From contig FMVL01000005.1 of the NCBI GenBank assembly GCA_900102235.1, positions 310,001 to 374,000 on the forward strand: a stretch of DNA of 64,000 nucleotides, given 5' to 3'. Below are positions 25,076 to 34,091 of this stretch, piece by piece. The notes beneath the pieces were generated by a model. That model was not told the DNA's origin. It saw nothing but the letters and a program-made list of their open reading frames with translations, and did no database searches. Source of the stretch: Lachnospiraceae bacterium XBB2008. GTDB lineage: Bacteria > Bacillota > Clostridia > Lachnospirales > Lachnospiraceae. The position numbers and the translations under genes are program-made. Each line of letters starts with the position of its first letter. Position 1 is the stretch's first letter.

Positions 25076-26171
25076 TTCGATTTTGGATTATCTTGAAGAA
25101 TATGGCGGAAGGACGTTCGTTGAACGTCCTTTCGGCAATCCTGATGTTGTAGCTCTGTCCCAACTGTGTTACTTAAAGTTCGACGGCCTGATCGGAGAAG
25201 GAGACACCGTCACCCTGCGAGGCCTTCATAACCACAAGTCCATGGCAGTGATGCTTGAGGATCCCAAGTATGCAAGGGAAAACGGCAGGCTTTTTGACCG
25301 GATGTCCAACAGCATAAGATTCCGCGACCTTAAGATATCCCATTACAGAAACATAATCGATAAAGAACTTCAGACGCAGTTTTGCGCGATGACCTTCCAT
25401 TTGCCCGAAGACATAGTTTTTGTTGCCTTCAGGGGAACGGATGAGACCATGGTCGGCTGGAAGGAAGATTTTAATCTGACCTATATGGATCAGGTTCCCG
25501 CACAGCGACTGTCAGTCGAGTATCTTACAGAGGCGGCCGACTTGATCGAAGGGCGCTTTTTTGTCGGAGGACATTCCAAGGGCGGCCATCTTTCGATCTA
25601 TTCGTCCATGCATGTGCCGGAAGAGATCCAGGACAGGCTGATCAATATCTACTGTCTGGACGGCCCCGGTTTCATGAAAAGCATGCTGGAAAGTGAGGGG
25701 TATGACCGTATCAGAGAGCGGATCGTCAAACTGATCCCTCAGTCAAGTGTTGTTGGGATGCTTTCTGAGCGGGATGACAGATACACGGTCATAAAGAGTT
25801 CGGGCATCGGCCTTTTGCAGCATAACCTGTATAAATGGGAGATCGAACGCGGGGAACTCGTCGTTGAGGATAATATCAATAACCGGACACGGATCCTCGA
25901 CCGGACCGTAAATGAGTGGATCGAAGGGCTCGATCAGAACAGCAGACAGAAGTTCGTCGACGGCCTTTATGATATAATCACAAGTTGTGACGCGGATAAC
26001 CGCGTTGATTTTCTTGCCAATTTTATTAAGAACGCTGCTCAGATCAATAAGACTCTGCGTGAACTTGATGAGGAAACGGCACAGATGCTGAAGGAGGTAG
26101 TCAGGATGCTGATCACTTCGGCAACGATTAATTTTGCAGAGGAATATATACGTAATGTTCTATATAAATAA
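25068..26171 (+). CDS. Mbeg1-like (DUF2974) alpha/beta hydrolase
   Basis: A 367-residue lipase-like protein. The nucleophile elbow is GGHSKGGHLSIYSSM (GxSxG, nucleophile Ser near residue 169). An earlier strand FVAFRGTDETMVGWKEDFNLTY and the following YCLDGPGFMKSM are typical of the DUF2974 group. No signal peptide is seen, so it is presumably cytoplasmic. The substrate is unknown; the next gene is an acyl-ACP thioesterase whose start overlaps this gene's end, which hints at lipid or acyl metabolism. It is translationally coupled to the antiporter gene. Confidence 0.85.
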   Translation: MSDSILDYLEEYGGRTFVERPFGNPDVVALSQLCYLKFDGLIGEGDTVTLRGLHNHKSMAVMLEDPKYARENGRLFDRMSNSIRFRDLKISHYRNIIDKELQTQFCAMTFHLPEDIVFVAFRGTDETMVGWKEDFNLTYMDQVPAQRLSVEYLTEAADLIEGRFFVGGHSKGGHLSIYSSMHVPEEIQDRLINIYCLDGPGFMKSMLESEGYDRIRERIVKLIPQSSVVGMLSERDDRYTVIKSSGIGLLQHNLYKWEIERGELVVEDNINNRTRILDRTVNEWIEGLDQNSRQKFVDGLYDIITSCDADNRVDFLANFIKNAAQINKTLRELDEETAQMLKEVVRMLITSATINFAEEYIRNVLYK

Positions 26172-26865
26172 AACGATAGCCTTCAGTGAAGTCGCTCCTG
26201 ACGGCATGATAAAGATCACGGATATGACCGATTACTTCCAGGATGTGTGCACATTTCAGTCCGACGAACTGGGCGTGGGAATGGATCCCTTGCGCGAGCG
26301 CGGATTCGGATGGGTTGCATCCTCCTGGCAGATAGTGGTGAACAGGTATCCCCGCCTTGGTGAAAAAGTGCGTGTGGGTACGGCTCCCTATGAGTTCAAG
26401 GGCGTCATGGGAATGCGTAATTTCGTTTTGGAGACACCGGACGGTGAGCGTCTGGCATGCGCCAATTCGATCTGGTCTTTTGTGGATATCGCAAACATGA
26501 CACTGACCAGGATACCTGCCGACATATCAGGAGCATATGCCCCGGAGGAAAAGATCGATATGGAGTACGCTCCGAGAAAGATAAAGATCCCCGAGGAACT
26601 GGCTGCACTGCAGCCGATAGAGGTGAGATATCACAATCTGGATTCCAATGACCATGTAAATAACGCGCAGTATATCTCCATGGCAGAGGATCTGGTCGAA
26701 TCGGGACGCAGGGCGCGGCAGATTCGCGTGGAATACAGAGCAAGCGCAAGGAGAGGTGATATCATCATGCCCTATGTGAATGAGAACGGGCGGGACGGCA
26801 TCATCACCGTGGTCCTGTCGGACAGGGATACCAATCCTTATGTTTTGGTTGAATTTACTTTATGA
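26155..26865 (+). CDS. Acyl-ACP thioesterase
   Basis: A 236-residue hot-dog fold protein of the acyl-ACP thioesterase family, releasing fatty acids from acyl carrier protein. The start is taken at ATG 26155 (protein MFYINKTIAFSEVAPDG, the family N-terminus) rather than the upstream in-frame start. The first half contains TDYFQDVCTFQSDELGVG and SWQIVVNRYPRLGEKVRV; the second half has VRYHNLDSNDHVNNAQYISMAEDLV with the Asn/His catalytic pattern. It overlaps the end of the hydrolase gene by 17 bases and the start of the S1 protein gene by 4 bases. Confidence 0.9.
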   Translation: MFYINKTIAFSEVAPDGMIKITDMTDYFQDVCTFQSDELGVGMDPLRERGFGWVASSWQIVVNRYPRLGEKVRVGTAPYEFKGVMGMRNFVLETPDGERLACANSIWSFVDIANMTLTRIPADISGAYAPEEKIDMEYAPRKIKIPEELAALQPIEVRYHNLDSNDHVNNAQYISMAEDLVESGRRARQIRVEYRASARRGDIIMPYVNENGRDGIITVVLSDRDTNPYVLVEFTL

Positions 26866-27734
26866 GACCTGAAAATACAAAAACCATGAAAAGACAACTG
26901 ACTCCGGGAACAACCCATAAGCTCAGGATGATAAAGAAAGTCGATTTCGGTGCATATCTGGCATACGATGCGGATGCTCCGGCCTCGGAGCGCGTTCTTT
27001 TGCCCTCCAAACAGGTTGCTCCGGATCTTAAAGCAGGTGACGAGATCACGGTCTTTCTCTATAAGGATTCGGAAGACAGGCTCATCGCGACGACAAGGAC
27101 TCCTCTCATACAGCTTGGCGGAACCGCCCGCCTTGAGGTGGCCCAGGTCGGAAAGATAGGAGCATTTTTGTCATGGGGACTGGAAAAAGATCTTCTCCTT
27201 CCCTATGCGGAGCAGACATATAAGGTTCATGCCGGTGACAGCGTGCTTGTCGCACTGTATCTTGATAAGAGCAATAGGTTGTGTGCGACCATGAACGTAT
27301 ACCCTTATCTTAAGACCGGCAGTCCGTATATCCTTGGTGATACGGTTCACGGGACGGCGTATCAGGACAGCGAGCGGTTCGGGATATTCGTGGCCGTTGA
27401 CGATATGTATCAGGGCCTCATCCCGCGAAGAGAGTGCTACGGAGACATAAAGCTCGGAGCGGACATATCGGCCCGCGTGGTCCAGGTCAGGGAAGACGGC
27501 AAGCTGGACTTGAGCGTAAGGCGTAAAGCTTACGAGCAGATGGACGAAGATGCGGAAGCACTGCTTAAACTCGTGGATTCATATGACGGCGCCCTTCCTT
27601 TTACCGATAAGGCTACTCCGGAGGTGATCAAGCTCCATACCGGCATGAGCAAGAATGAGTTCAAAAGGGCCCTCGGCCGTCTGATGAAAGAAGGGAAGGT
27701 CATCAAGACGGATACCGCGATAAGGCGCATATAG
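26862..27734 (+). CDS. S1 domain RNA-binding protein, CvfB family
   Basis: A 290-residue protein with S1-type beta-barrel repeats: an N-terminal copy around LRMIKKVDFGAYLAYD, a second around LEVAQVGKIGAFLSWGLEKDLLLPY, a third around VHGTAYQDSERFGIFVAVDDMYQGLIPRRE, and a C-terminal winged-helix-like part (GMSKNEFKRALGRLMKEGKVI). This is the CvfB/YitL arrangement, RNA-binding proteins affecting virulence gene expression in Staphylococcus aureus. The start overlaps the upstream stop and has no clear Shine-Dalgarno; ATG 26886 is an alternative. Confidence 0.85.
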   Translation: MRPENTKTMKRQLTPGTTHKLRMIKKVDFGAYLAYDADAPASERVLLPSKQVAPDLKAGDEITVFLYKDSEDRLIATTRTPLIQLGGTARLEVAQVGKIGAFLSWGLEKDLLLPYAEQTYKVHAGDSVLVALYLDKSNRLCATMNVYPYLKTGSPYILGDTVHGTAYQDSERFGIFVAVDDMYQGLIPRRECYGDIKLGADISARVVQVREDGKLDLSVRRKAYEQMDEDAEALLKLVDSYDGALPFTDKATPEVIKLHTGMSKNEFKRALGRLMKEGKVIKTDTAIRRI

Positions 27735-27778
27735 CGTATATTTAGTAAAAGATATATATTATCAATGCCTCCTTTTTG

Positions 27779-27807
27779 TTGAAAATGCATTGTAGTTTTG
27801 CTATAAT
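27779..27807 (+). promoter_or_regulatory. Promoter of the PucR-type regulator/ftsEX operon
   Basis: TTGAAA (27779-27784), 17-base spacer, perfect TATAAT (27802-27807) with an upstream TGC, about 66 bases before ATG 27874. This is the only good promoter seen before the ftsEX block. Confidence 0.75.
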
Positions 27808-27873
27808 GTGAACATATTGGGGGCATATTTATTATGCAAAATGTCTTATCGGAGGGGGATAAGGAGGTATAGC

Positions 27874-28962
27874 ATGATATCAAGTCAGATACTTCAGAAC
27901 ACGATCGATGGGTTAAAGAGTATCGCAAGAGTTGATCTTTGTGTGATGGATGCGGAGGGCAATACCGCTGCGAGCACACTGGACTCGCTGGAGAACTGCA
28001 AGGCATCGGCATCGGAGTTTGCCGCAAGTGCCGCCGATTCTCAGGAGATACAGGGCTATCAGTATTTCAAGATATTCGATGAGCAGCAGCTCGAATATAT
28101 CCTGATAGCTGCCGGATCGGGCGAGGATGTTTATCTTGCCGGACGGATGGCCGCTTTTCAGATCCAGAGCCTGCTGGTCGCATACAAGGAGAGATTTGAT
28201 AAGGACAACTTCATCAAGAACCTCCTGCTCGACAACCTGCTGCTCGTGGACATCTACAGCCGTGCAAAGAAGCTCCATATACAGACAGACGCCAAGCGTG
28301 TGGCCATCATAGTCGAGACCATGGCCGATAAGGACAGCAATACACTGGAGCTTGCCCGTCTCTATATGGGACCCAACAATCTCGATTTCGTTACCGCAGT
28401 CGATGAGAATAACGTGATCATAGTCAAGGATATGTCCGAAGGTGACATAGATAAGGAACTTGACAAGGTCACCAAGGGTATCGTTGCCTATCTTAAGAAA
28501 GAAGGACAAAAGAACGTCCGCGTTGCATACGGTACCGTCATAAATGAGATCAAGGAAGTCAGCCGCTCATATAAGGAAGCCAAGATGGCCATGGATGTCG
28601 GCAAGATATTCTTTGATGACAGGGACATCATCGCATATTCCGAACTGGGTATCGGCCGTCTGATCTATCAGCTGCCCATCCCGCTGTGCAAGATGTTCAT
28701 CAAGGAGATCTTCGACGGGCACAGCCCCGAGGATCTTGACGAGGAGACCATTACCACCATTAATAAGTTCTTTGAGAACAGCCTGAACGTATCGGAGACA
28801 TCCAGACAGCTGTTCATCCACCGAAACACTCTCGTGTACAGGCTGGATAAACTTCAGAAATCCACAAAGCTGGATATCAGGGTTTTCGAGGACGCCATTA
28901 CTTTCAAGATCGCGCTCATGGTGGTTAAATATATGAATTATATGGAGAAGTTTGAATTCTGA
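27874..28962 (+). CDS. PucR/CdaR-type helix-turn-helix regulator
   Basis: A 362-residue regulator. I use ATG 27874 because AAGGAGG is at 27861-27867; the frame is open further upstream. The N-terminal half is a sensory region resembling the sugar-diacid recognition type (ISSQILQNTIDGLKSIARVDLCVMDAEGN). The middle carries a degenerate GGDEF-like PucR domain (RVAYGTVINEIKEVSRSYKEAKMAMDVG). The C-terminus is the PucR-type HTH NVSETSRQLFIHRNTLVYRLDKLQ. It is 39 bases upstream of ftsE, from which it is separated by a small hairpin, so it may control or monitor the division/cell-wall genes that follow. Confidence 0.85.
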   Translation: MISSQILQNTIDGLKSIARVDLCVMDAEGNTAASTLDSLENCKASASEFAASAADSQEIQGYQYFKIFDEQQLEYILIAAGSGEDVYLAGRMAAFQIQSLLVAYKERFDKDNFIKNLLLDNLLLVDIYSRAKKLHIQTDAKRVAIIVETMADKDSNTLELARLYMGPNNLDFVTAVDENNVIIVKDMSEGDIDKELDKVTKGIVAYLKKEGQKNVRVAYGTVINEIKEVSRSYKEAKMAMDVGKIFFDDRDIIAYSELGIGRLIYQLPIPLCKMFIKEIFDGHSPEDLDEETITTINKFFENSLNVSETSRQLFIHRNTLVYRLDKLQKSTKLDIRVFEDAITFKIALMVVKYMNYMEKFEF

Positions 28963-28978
28963 TGTCAATAAGACATCA
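28960..28978 (+). other. Intercistronic hairpin before ftsE
   Basis: TGATGTC (28960-28966), loop AATAA, GACATCA (28972-28978). No T tract follows, so it is more likely an mRNA processing or stability element than a terminator. Confidence 0.5.
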
Positions 28979-29001
28979 CCGATCACGAGGAGATTTGATA
29001 A

Positions 29002-29751
29002 GTGGCTGAGAAGAAGAAAAAAGGCGCCAAACCTTCACCCTACATTATTGAACTCAATAATGTGACCAAGATCTATCGCGACAGTTCTACCGGAGCAAAC
29101 AGCGGACAGCATGCGCTACATGATGTAAGTCTTAAGGTCAGACCGGGTGAATTCGTATTCATAGTCGGTGAGAGCGGATCAGGTAAATCGACTATGATCA
29201 AACTGCTCCTTAGAGAGCTGACTCCCACAGAGGGAACGATCAATGTCATGGGATACGATCTTAATCATATCCGTCATCATAAGATACCGAAATTCCGCCG
29301 CAACATCGGTATCGTATTCCAGAACTTCCGCCTGCTCAATGACCGTAACGTATATGAGAACGTCGCATTCGCGCAGCGCATAATCCAGAAATCCAACAAA
29401 GAGATCAGAAGAAATGTCCCCGCCGTTCTCGCACGCGTCGGCCTGGCAGGCAAGTACAAGGCCAAGACCAAGCATCTTTCCGGCGGTGAGCAGCAGCGTG
29501 TGGCTATCGCGAGAGCTCTCGTCAACAAGCCTTCGATCCTTCTTTGCGACGAGCCTACCGGTAATCTGGATCCGAAGATCACATGGGAGATCATGAAACT
29601 GCTCGAGAACATCAACGAGCAGGGAACCACGGTGCTCGTGGTTACACATAACGCAGATATAGTCAACTCCATGCAGAAGAGAGTCGTTACACTCGAGAAG
29701 GGTGTGATCGTAAGCGACGAGGAACAAGGGGGATATATAGATGAAGATTAA
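29002..29751 (+). CDS. ftsE: Cell division ATP-binding protein FtsE
   Basis: A 249-residue ABC ATPase starting at GTG 29002 with GAGGAG upstream. Walker A is GESGSGKSTMIK, the Q-loop region is GIVFQNFRLLNDRNVYENV, the signature LSGGEQQRVAIARAL, and Walker B LLCDEPTGNLDP. FtsE partners with FtsX to drive peptidoglycan hydrolases at the division site. It is about 20 residues longer than typical FtsE, with a basic N-terminal tail (AEKKKKGAKPSP) and an acidic end (VSDEEQGGYIDED). The 3' end overlaps ftsX by 11 bases. Confidence 0.95.
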   Translation: MAEKKKKGAKPSPYIIELNNVTKIYRDSSTGANSGQHALHDVSLKVRPGEFVFIVGESGSGKSTMIKLLLRELTPTEGTINVMGYDLNHIRHHKIPKFRRNIGIVFQNFRLLNDRNVYENVAFAQRIIQKSNKEIRRNVPAVLARVGLAGKYKAKTKHLSGGEQQRVAIARALVNKPSILLCDEPTGNLDPKITWEIMKLLENINEQGTTVLVVTHNADIVNSMQKRVVTLEKGVIVSDEEQGGYIDED

Positions 29752-30640
29752 TTCCTTTTTCTATACTCTTCACCAGGGTTTTAAGAACATATTCCGAAAC
29801 AAACTGTTTACACTGGCATCGCTGGCCACGATAGGTGCATGCCTTTTCCTGTTCGGCATAATGTATTCCATTCTGGCGAACTTTGAGAACATCATCAAGA
29901 ATGCCGAAAACGGTGTAAGTGTAACCGTATTCTTCGATGAAGGACTGGATGATGCGTCCATTCAGAGCATCGGTGATCTGATACGCTCCCAGACCGATAT
30001 CGTGAGCAATGTCGTATTTGTCAGCGCCGAGGATGCATGGGAGAGCTTCAAGGAAGAATATCTCGGGGAGTATGCCGACGGATTCACGGAGAACCCTCTG
30101 GCAGATTCCGCGCATTACGAGATATATCTTAAGGATGTCTCCAGACAGCAGGAACTTGTGGATATGCTTAACGGGCTGAACGGTATCCGAAGGGTTAACC
30201 AGTCAGAGATGACGGCGACCACACTGACCGGTATCAACAAACTGGTGGCATATATCTCGGTCGGGATCATCGCGATACTGCTTGCTGTATCCATCTTCCT
30301 GATCAGCAATACCATTACGATAGGTATCTCTGTCAGAAAAGAGGAGATCGAGATCATGAAATATATCGGGGCGACGGATTTCTTCGTAAGATCACCGTTC
30401 GTCGTTGAAGGTATGCTCATAGGCGTGATCGGAACGATCATTCCTCTCGCACTCATCTATTTCCTGTATGATGTCGTTATCGGTTTCATCAAGGAGAGGT
30501 TTTCGGTATTGTCACAGCTGCTGACATTCCTTTCCATACAGGAGATCTTCCATGTGCTGGTTCCCGTCAGTCTTGCGATCGGCTTGGGTATAGGTTTCCT
30601 CGGAAGTATCATCACAGTACGCAAGCATCTCAGGGTATGA
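29741..30640 (+). CDS. ftsX: Cell division protein FtsX
   Basis: A 299-residue membrane protein with the FtsX plan: one N-terminal helix (LFTLASLATIGACLFLFGIMYS), a large extracellular loop of about 130 residues (VTVFFDEGLDDASIQSIGDLI through GIRRVNQSEM), then three helices, with VRKEEIEIMKYIGATDFFVRSPFVVEG as the conserved coupling segment. It relays FtsE ATP hydrolysis to an external amidase or hydrolase activator, here almost certainly the coiled-coil M23 protein encoded 3 bases downstream. RBS AAGGGGG inside ftsE. Confidence 0.95.
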   Translation: MKINSFFYTLHQGFKNIFRNKLFTLASLATIGACLFLFGIMYSILANFENIIKNAENGVSVTVFFDEGLDDASIQSIGDLIRSQTDIVSNVVFVSAEDAWESFKEEYLGEYADGFTENPLADSAHYEIYLKDVSRQQELVDMLNGLNGIRRVNQSEMTATTLTGINKLVAYISVGIIAILLAVSIFLISNTITIGISVRKEEIEIMKYIGATDFFVRSPFVVEGMLIGVIGTIIPLALIYFLYDVVIGFIKERFSVLSQLLTFLSIQEIFHVLVPVSLAIGLGIGFLGSIITVRKHLRV

Positions 30641-30643
30641 TAT

Positions 30644-31888
30644 ATGAGCATCGGTTTTTCTGAGAATCTTTTTTCCCGAAATAAAAACAAGATCAGACGG
30701 GCAGTCGGATTTGCGTTGGTCACAGTCATGCTCTGCAGCATGACCGGTGATCTGCATGCCGCGACATATACCAACGCGAGCATTCAGAACAAGCAGAACG
30801 AACTTGCCGGAGCGAAGGAACAGGTTTCCGAACTGAAAGGCAGCCTTACCGATGTGCAGCGCATCAAGGATGAGCTCGAGAGCAAGAAGAGCGATCTGGA
30901 TGCGTATATTACACAGCTTGATGCCCAGCTTACCGATATGACGCTTAAGATTGATGAATATAACCGTCTTATCAGTGAGAAGGAAGCCGATATCGAGCAG
31001 TCCAGGCTCGATCTTGAAGAAGCGGAGCGCGTTCAGGAAGACCAGTATGAGTCCATGAAAAAGCGCATCCGGTTCATGTACGAATCCGGAGATGTCATGT
31101 ATCTGGACATGCTGTTCGGAGCCGGAAACTTTTCCGATATGATCAGCAAGGCCGACTATATCGAGATGCTTTCGGCATATGACAGGCGCAAACTCGACGA
31201 ATATATCGAGACTACGGAGTATGTGAGTGCGTGCAAGGCGGAACTTGAGGCGGAGAAGGAAGTTCTCGATGCAGCAAAGGAAGCAGTCGAGGCTGAGCAG
31301 GCTAACGTAAACGAGCTGATGGTCGAGAAAGAGGAGCAGGTAAACTCCGTAAATGCGGAGATCAAGGATAAAGAGGCTGAGATCAAAGAATACGAAGCTT
31401 ATATCAATGATATGAACTCCGAGATCAAAGCTCTTGAGAAGGCCATAGCCGATGAGATCGCTGCTCTTGAGGAAGCCAATCGCCGTCAGTATAACGGAGG
31501 AATGTTCGCATGGCCGTGCCCTGCATATACACGTATATCGGACGACTACGGCAATCGTATCCATCCCATACTCAAGGTGGAGAAATTCCATAACGGAATA
31601 GACCTCGCAGCCCCTTACGGATCCTCGATCCTAGCGGCATACGACGGAGACGTGGTCGCAGCCGATTACTCATCATCGATGGGTAACTACATCATGATCA
31701 ATCACGGCAGCGGGATATATACTATATATATGCATGCTTCCGCTCTCTACGTTTCGAAGGGACAGGAAGTGAGCAAAGGCCAGACCATAGCAGCCGTCGG
31801 TTCAACCGGACGGTCTACCGGTAACCATTTACACTTTTCAGTAAGACAGAACGGGAATTATGTAAGTCCATGGAACTATCTGAAATAA
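30644..31888 (+). CDS. PcsB/EnvC-like murein hydrolase (activator) with M23 domain
   Basis: A 414-residue secreted protein: signal peptide ending near VTVMLCSMTGDLHA-A (about 46), a long coiled coil (about 48-280, rich in Glu, Lys, Asp) and a C-terminal LytM/M23 domain. The zinc-binding pattern is intact: KFHNGIDLAAPYG (His, Asp) and NHLHFSVR (HxH), so unlike E. coli EnvC it may be catalytically active. Position directly after ftsEX, with a 3-base gap, makes it the probable extracellular partner of FtsEX in septal peptidoglycan cleavage. The 3' end overlaps the CtpA gene by 19 bases. Confidence 0.92.
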   Translation: MSIGFSENLFSRNKNKIRRAVGFALVTVMLCSMTGDLHAATYTNASIQNKQNELAGAKEQVSELKGSLTDVQRIKDELESKKSDLDAYITQLDAQLTDMTLKIDEYNRLISEKEADIEQSRLDLEEAERVQEDQYESMKKRIRFMYESGDVMYLDMLFGAGNFSDMISKADYIEMLSAYDRRKLDEYIETTEYVSACKAELEAEKEVLDAAKEAVEAEQANVNELMVEKEEQVNSVNAEIKDKEAEIKEYEAYINDMNSEIKALEKAIADEIAALEEANRRQYNGGMFAWPCPAYTRISDDYGNRIHPILKVEKFHNGIDLAAPYGSSILAAYDGDVVAADYSSSMGNYIMINHGSGIYTIYMHASALYVSKGQEVSKGQTIAAVGSTGRSTGNHLHFSVRQNGNYVSPWNYLK

Positions 31889-33144
31889 ACCCAGATCAGG
31901 TTCAAGATCAAATTCAATATCAGCAACAGAGACCGGAACCGGTGAAGAAGAAAGCTTCATTTGCGGCCGGTCTTATCATTGGTCTTTGTGTGGGGCTGAT
32001 CGCAGCCGTTGCTGTAGGAATAGCCGCTTACAGACATTATACCAGGCTCATTGCTCCCGGTAAGGTCGTTGATGAGTTTACGATCCAAAAGATCAATCTT
32101 TTATCCGATGTCATAGATACATATTCCTATGACTACATGAATGATGAGTATACCGTCGAAGAAAAGCGGGACGGTCTCTATCGCGGGATAGTGGATGCTA
32201 TCGGCGATAAGTATTCCGCATACATGACTGCCGAGGAGCTTGCGGAGGAACTTGAGGATAATGCCGGCGTATACTATGGGATCGGTGCATATGTCTCATT
32301 AACGGAGGACGGTTACCCTTACCTTAGCGGTATCATGGAGGGCACCCCGGCCGAGAAGGCACAGCTGCGCTCCGGCGATGTCATAGTCGAGGTCGACGGT
32401 GAGTCGGTCCTCGGATGGGATCTGGATGAAGCGGTCGCCCATATCAGGGGTGAAGAGGGTACCGTGGTCCATCTTAAGATATATCGCGAAGGTGAAAGAG
32501 ACTACCTTGAGATCGACGTAACGAGGGGTGAGGTCCAGAGTCAGACCGTAGCCCATGAGATGCTCGAAGACGATATAGGCTATATAGTCATCGCGCATTT
32601 TGATTATGTTACGATAGAGCAGTTTGCGGAAGCATATAAGGATATCCGCGATCATGGCGCAAAGGGCCTGATATTAGACCTGAGGGGTAATCCCGGAGGT
32701 CTTGTGACCAGCGTTGTTGGAGTTGCCGAACAGATTCTTCCCGAGGGACTGGTCTTCTATGAGGAAGGCAGTAACGGGAGACGGATAGACTATCCGTGTG
32801 ACGGTCAGAATGAGATAGATATACCGCTGGTAGTTCTGGTCGATCAGTATTCTGCCAGTGCAGCCGAGATCTTAAGCGGCTCCATAAGGGATCACGGCGT
32901 CGGAACTCTCGTTGGCAAAAATACATTCGGCAAAGGCATCGTTCAGGACGTCAAGCAGTTGTCCGACGGATCGGCCGTGAAACTTACCGTCAGTGCATAC
33001 TACCTTCCAAACGGTGATAATATTCAGGGAACCGGCATCGCACCCGATGTTGAGGTTGATCTGGATGTTGACGCTTACTATGATGAAGGCATCGACACGC
33101 AGCTGGATAAGGCGATCGAAGTACTCCGGTCCCAAATGAAATAA
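31870..33144 (+). CDS. S41 family C-terminal processing peptidase (CtpA-like)
   Basis: A 424-residue serine protease: cytoplasmic N-terminus, one membrane helix (about 33-55, FAAGLIIGLCVGLIAAVAVG), an N-terminal helical part with DKYSAYMTAEE, a PDZ domain (about 135-215, PAEKAQLRSGDVIVEVDG) and the S41 protease domain. The catalytic Ser is in DQYSASAAEIL and the Lys in NTFGKGIVQD; GLILDLRGNPGG is also typical. It would process extracytoplasmic proteins, and in other bacteria such proteases adjust peptidoglycan hydrolases. The start lies inside the preceding gene. Confidence 0.92.
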   Translation: MELSEINPDQVQDQIQYQQQRPEPVKKKASFAAGLIIGLCVGLIAAVAVGIAAYRHYTRLIAPGKVVDEFTIQKINLLSDVIDTYSYDYMNDEYTVEEKRDGLYRGIVDAIGDKYSAYMTAEELAEELEDNAGVYYGIGAYVSLTEDGYPYLSGIMEGTPAEKAQLRSGDVIVEVDGESVLGWDLDEAVAHIRGEEGTVVHLKIYREGERDYLEIDVTRGEVQSQTVAHEMLEDDIGYIVIAHFDYVTIEQFAEAYKDIRDHGAKGLILDLRGNPGGLVTSVVGVAEQILPEGLVFYEEGSNGRRIDYPCDGQNEIDIPLVVLVDQYSASAAEILSGSIRDHGVGTLVGKNTFGKGIVQDVKQLSDGSAVKLTVSAYYLPNGDNIQGTGIAPDVEVDLDVDAYYDEGIDTQLDKAIEVLRSQMK

Positions 33145-33163
33145 AGTACAGGAAACAAGGTCT

Positions 33164-33916
33164 GTGATGGACATCGGACAATTCAGATATAAATATGAAA
33201 CACATCTGCACACATGCGAAGGCAGTGCCTGCGGTCATGACCACGGCGAAGATATGGCCCGTGCCTGCAAGGAAGCCGGATATGACGGGATCTTTGTGAC
33301 CGATCATGCCTGGGGAGGCAATACCGCAGTAGACAGGTCGCTTCCCTGGCGCGAGTGGGTGAGACAGTTTGTGACCGGTTATGAAAGAGCGCATGAGTGG
33401 GGTGAAAAGAACGGACTTAAGGTCTGGTTCGGATATGAATCGGGCTATCATGGTACGGAATTCCTGATCTACGGGATCACTCCCGAATGGATGGCAGATC
33501 ACGAAGAACTTCATGATGCGACCATTCCCGAACAGCTTGACATCATTCATTCCGGAGGCGGGATCGTCGCTCAGGCCCATCCCTACAGGGAGGAATTCTA
33601 CATACCCGAGATCAGGCTCTTTCCCGAATATGCCGATGCCATAGAGGGCATCAACGCCACGCATACCAGCCATCTGAGCAAGTCCCATAAGAGCGATGAG
33701 TGGAACCCGCAGGCGATAGAGCTTGCAAGGGCAAATAACAAGCCGATGACCGCGGGATCCGATGTTCATTCCGTCACTATCTACGGTGGGGGGATACTTA
33801 CATCAACACCGATAAACAGCCCCCGGGATTTCATCGATCTCATAATGGATGATGATATGTATCTGATGACGGACGGAGAAACATTCTTCGACAGATACGG
33901 GAATCTTTGCATCTGA
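33164..33916 (+). CDS. PHP domain phosphoesterase
   Basis: A 250-residue metal-dependent phosphoesterase. The PHP motifs are visible: YETHLHTCEGSACGHD (HxH), GIFVTDHAWGG (TDH), VAQAHPYREEF and GSDVHSVT. The substrate is unknown; PHP proteins include histidinol phosphatase, DNA polymerase-linked exonucleases and nucleotide phosphatases, and the length fits a stand-alone enzyme. It follows CtpA by 19 bases and may be the last gene of the division operon. Confidence 0.85.
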   Translation: MMDIGQFRYKYETHLHTCEGSACGHDHGEDMARACKEAGYDGIFVTDHAWGGNTAVDRSLPWREWVRQFVTGYERAHEWGEKNGLKVWFGYESGYHGTEFLIYGITPEWMADHEELHDATIPEQLDIIHSGGGIVAQAHPYREEFYIPEIRLFPEYADAIEGINATHTSHLSKSHKSDEWNPQAIELARANNKPMTAGSDVHSVTIYGGGILTSTPINSPRDFIDLIMDDDMYLMTDGETFFDRYGNLCI

Positions 33917-33936
33917 AGTGATTAAGATGTATAATT

Positions 33937-33974
33937 GCGCATGGAAATACGTCCGTGTATTTCCGGACATGCGC
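33937..33974 (+). repeat. Palindromic intergenic repeat, copy 1
   Basis: 38 bp bounded by GCGCATG and CATGCGC, with an inner pair GGAAATAC/GTATTTCC. An alternative inner hairpin GTCCG/CGGAC is possible. It is followed by an 18-base linker containing ATTAATCCGTTAAT. Confidence 0.85.
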
Positions 33975-33992
33975 TGCATTAATCCGTTAATG

Positions 33993-34030
33993 GCGCATGG
34001 AAATACGTCCGTGTATTTCCGGACATGCGC
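33993..34030 (+). repeat. Palindromic intergenic repeat, copy 2
   Basis: Identical to copy 1 over all 38 bases, 56 bases further on. The following linker again contains ATTAATCCGTTAAT and leads into GCGCGG, which looks like the stub of a third unit. Confidence 0.85.
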
Positions 34031-34091
34031 TCAATTAATCCGTTAATTGCGCGGCAATCGAAACAATCATTTTAAGAAGGTAGGTAAAAAC

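Noticed and set aside
30512-31591. Minus-strand open frame of 359 codons opposite the PcsB-like gene
   Set aside because: It mirrors the coiled-coil region of a well-supported gene; long antisense frames are common opposite such Glu/Lys-rich sequence.
33937-34055. CRISPR array
   Set aside because: Only two full repeats with an 18-base linker that is itself repeated, and no cas genes. A palindromic intergenic element fits better.
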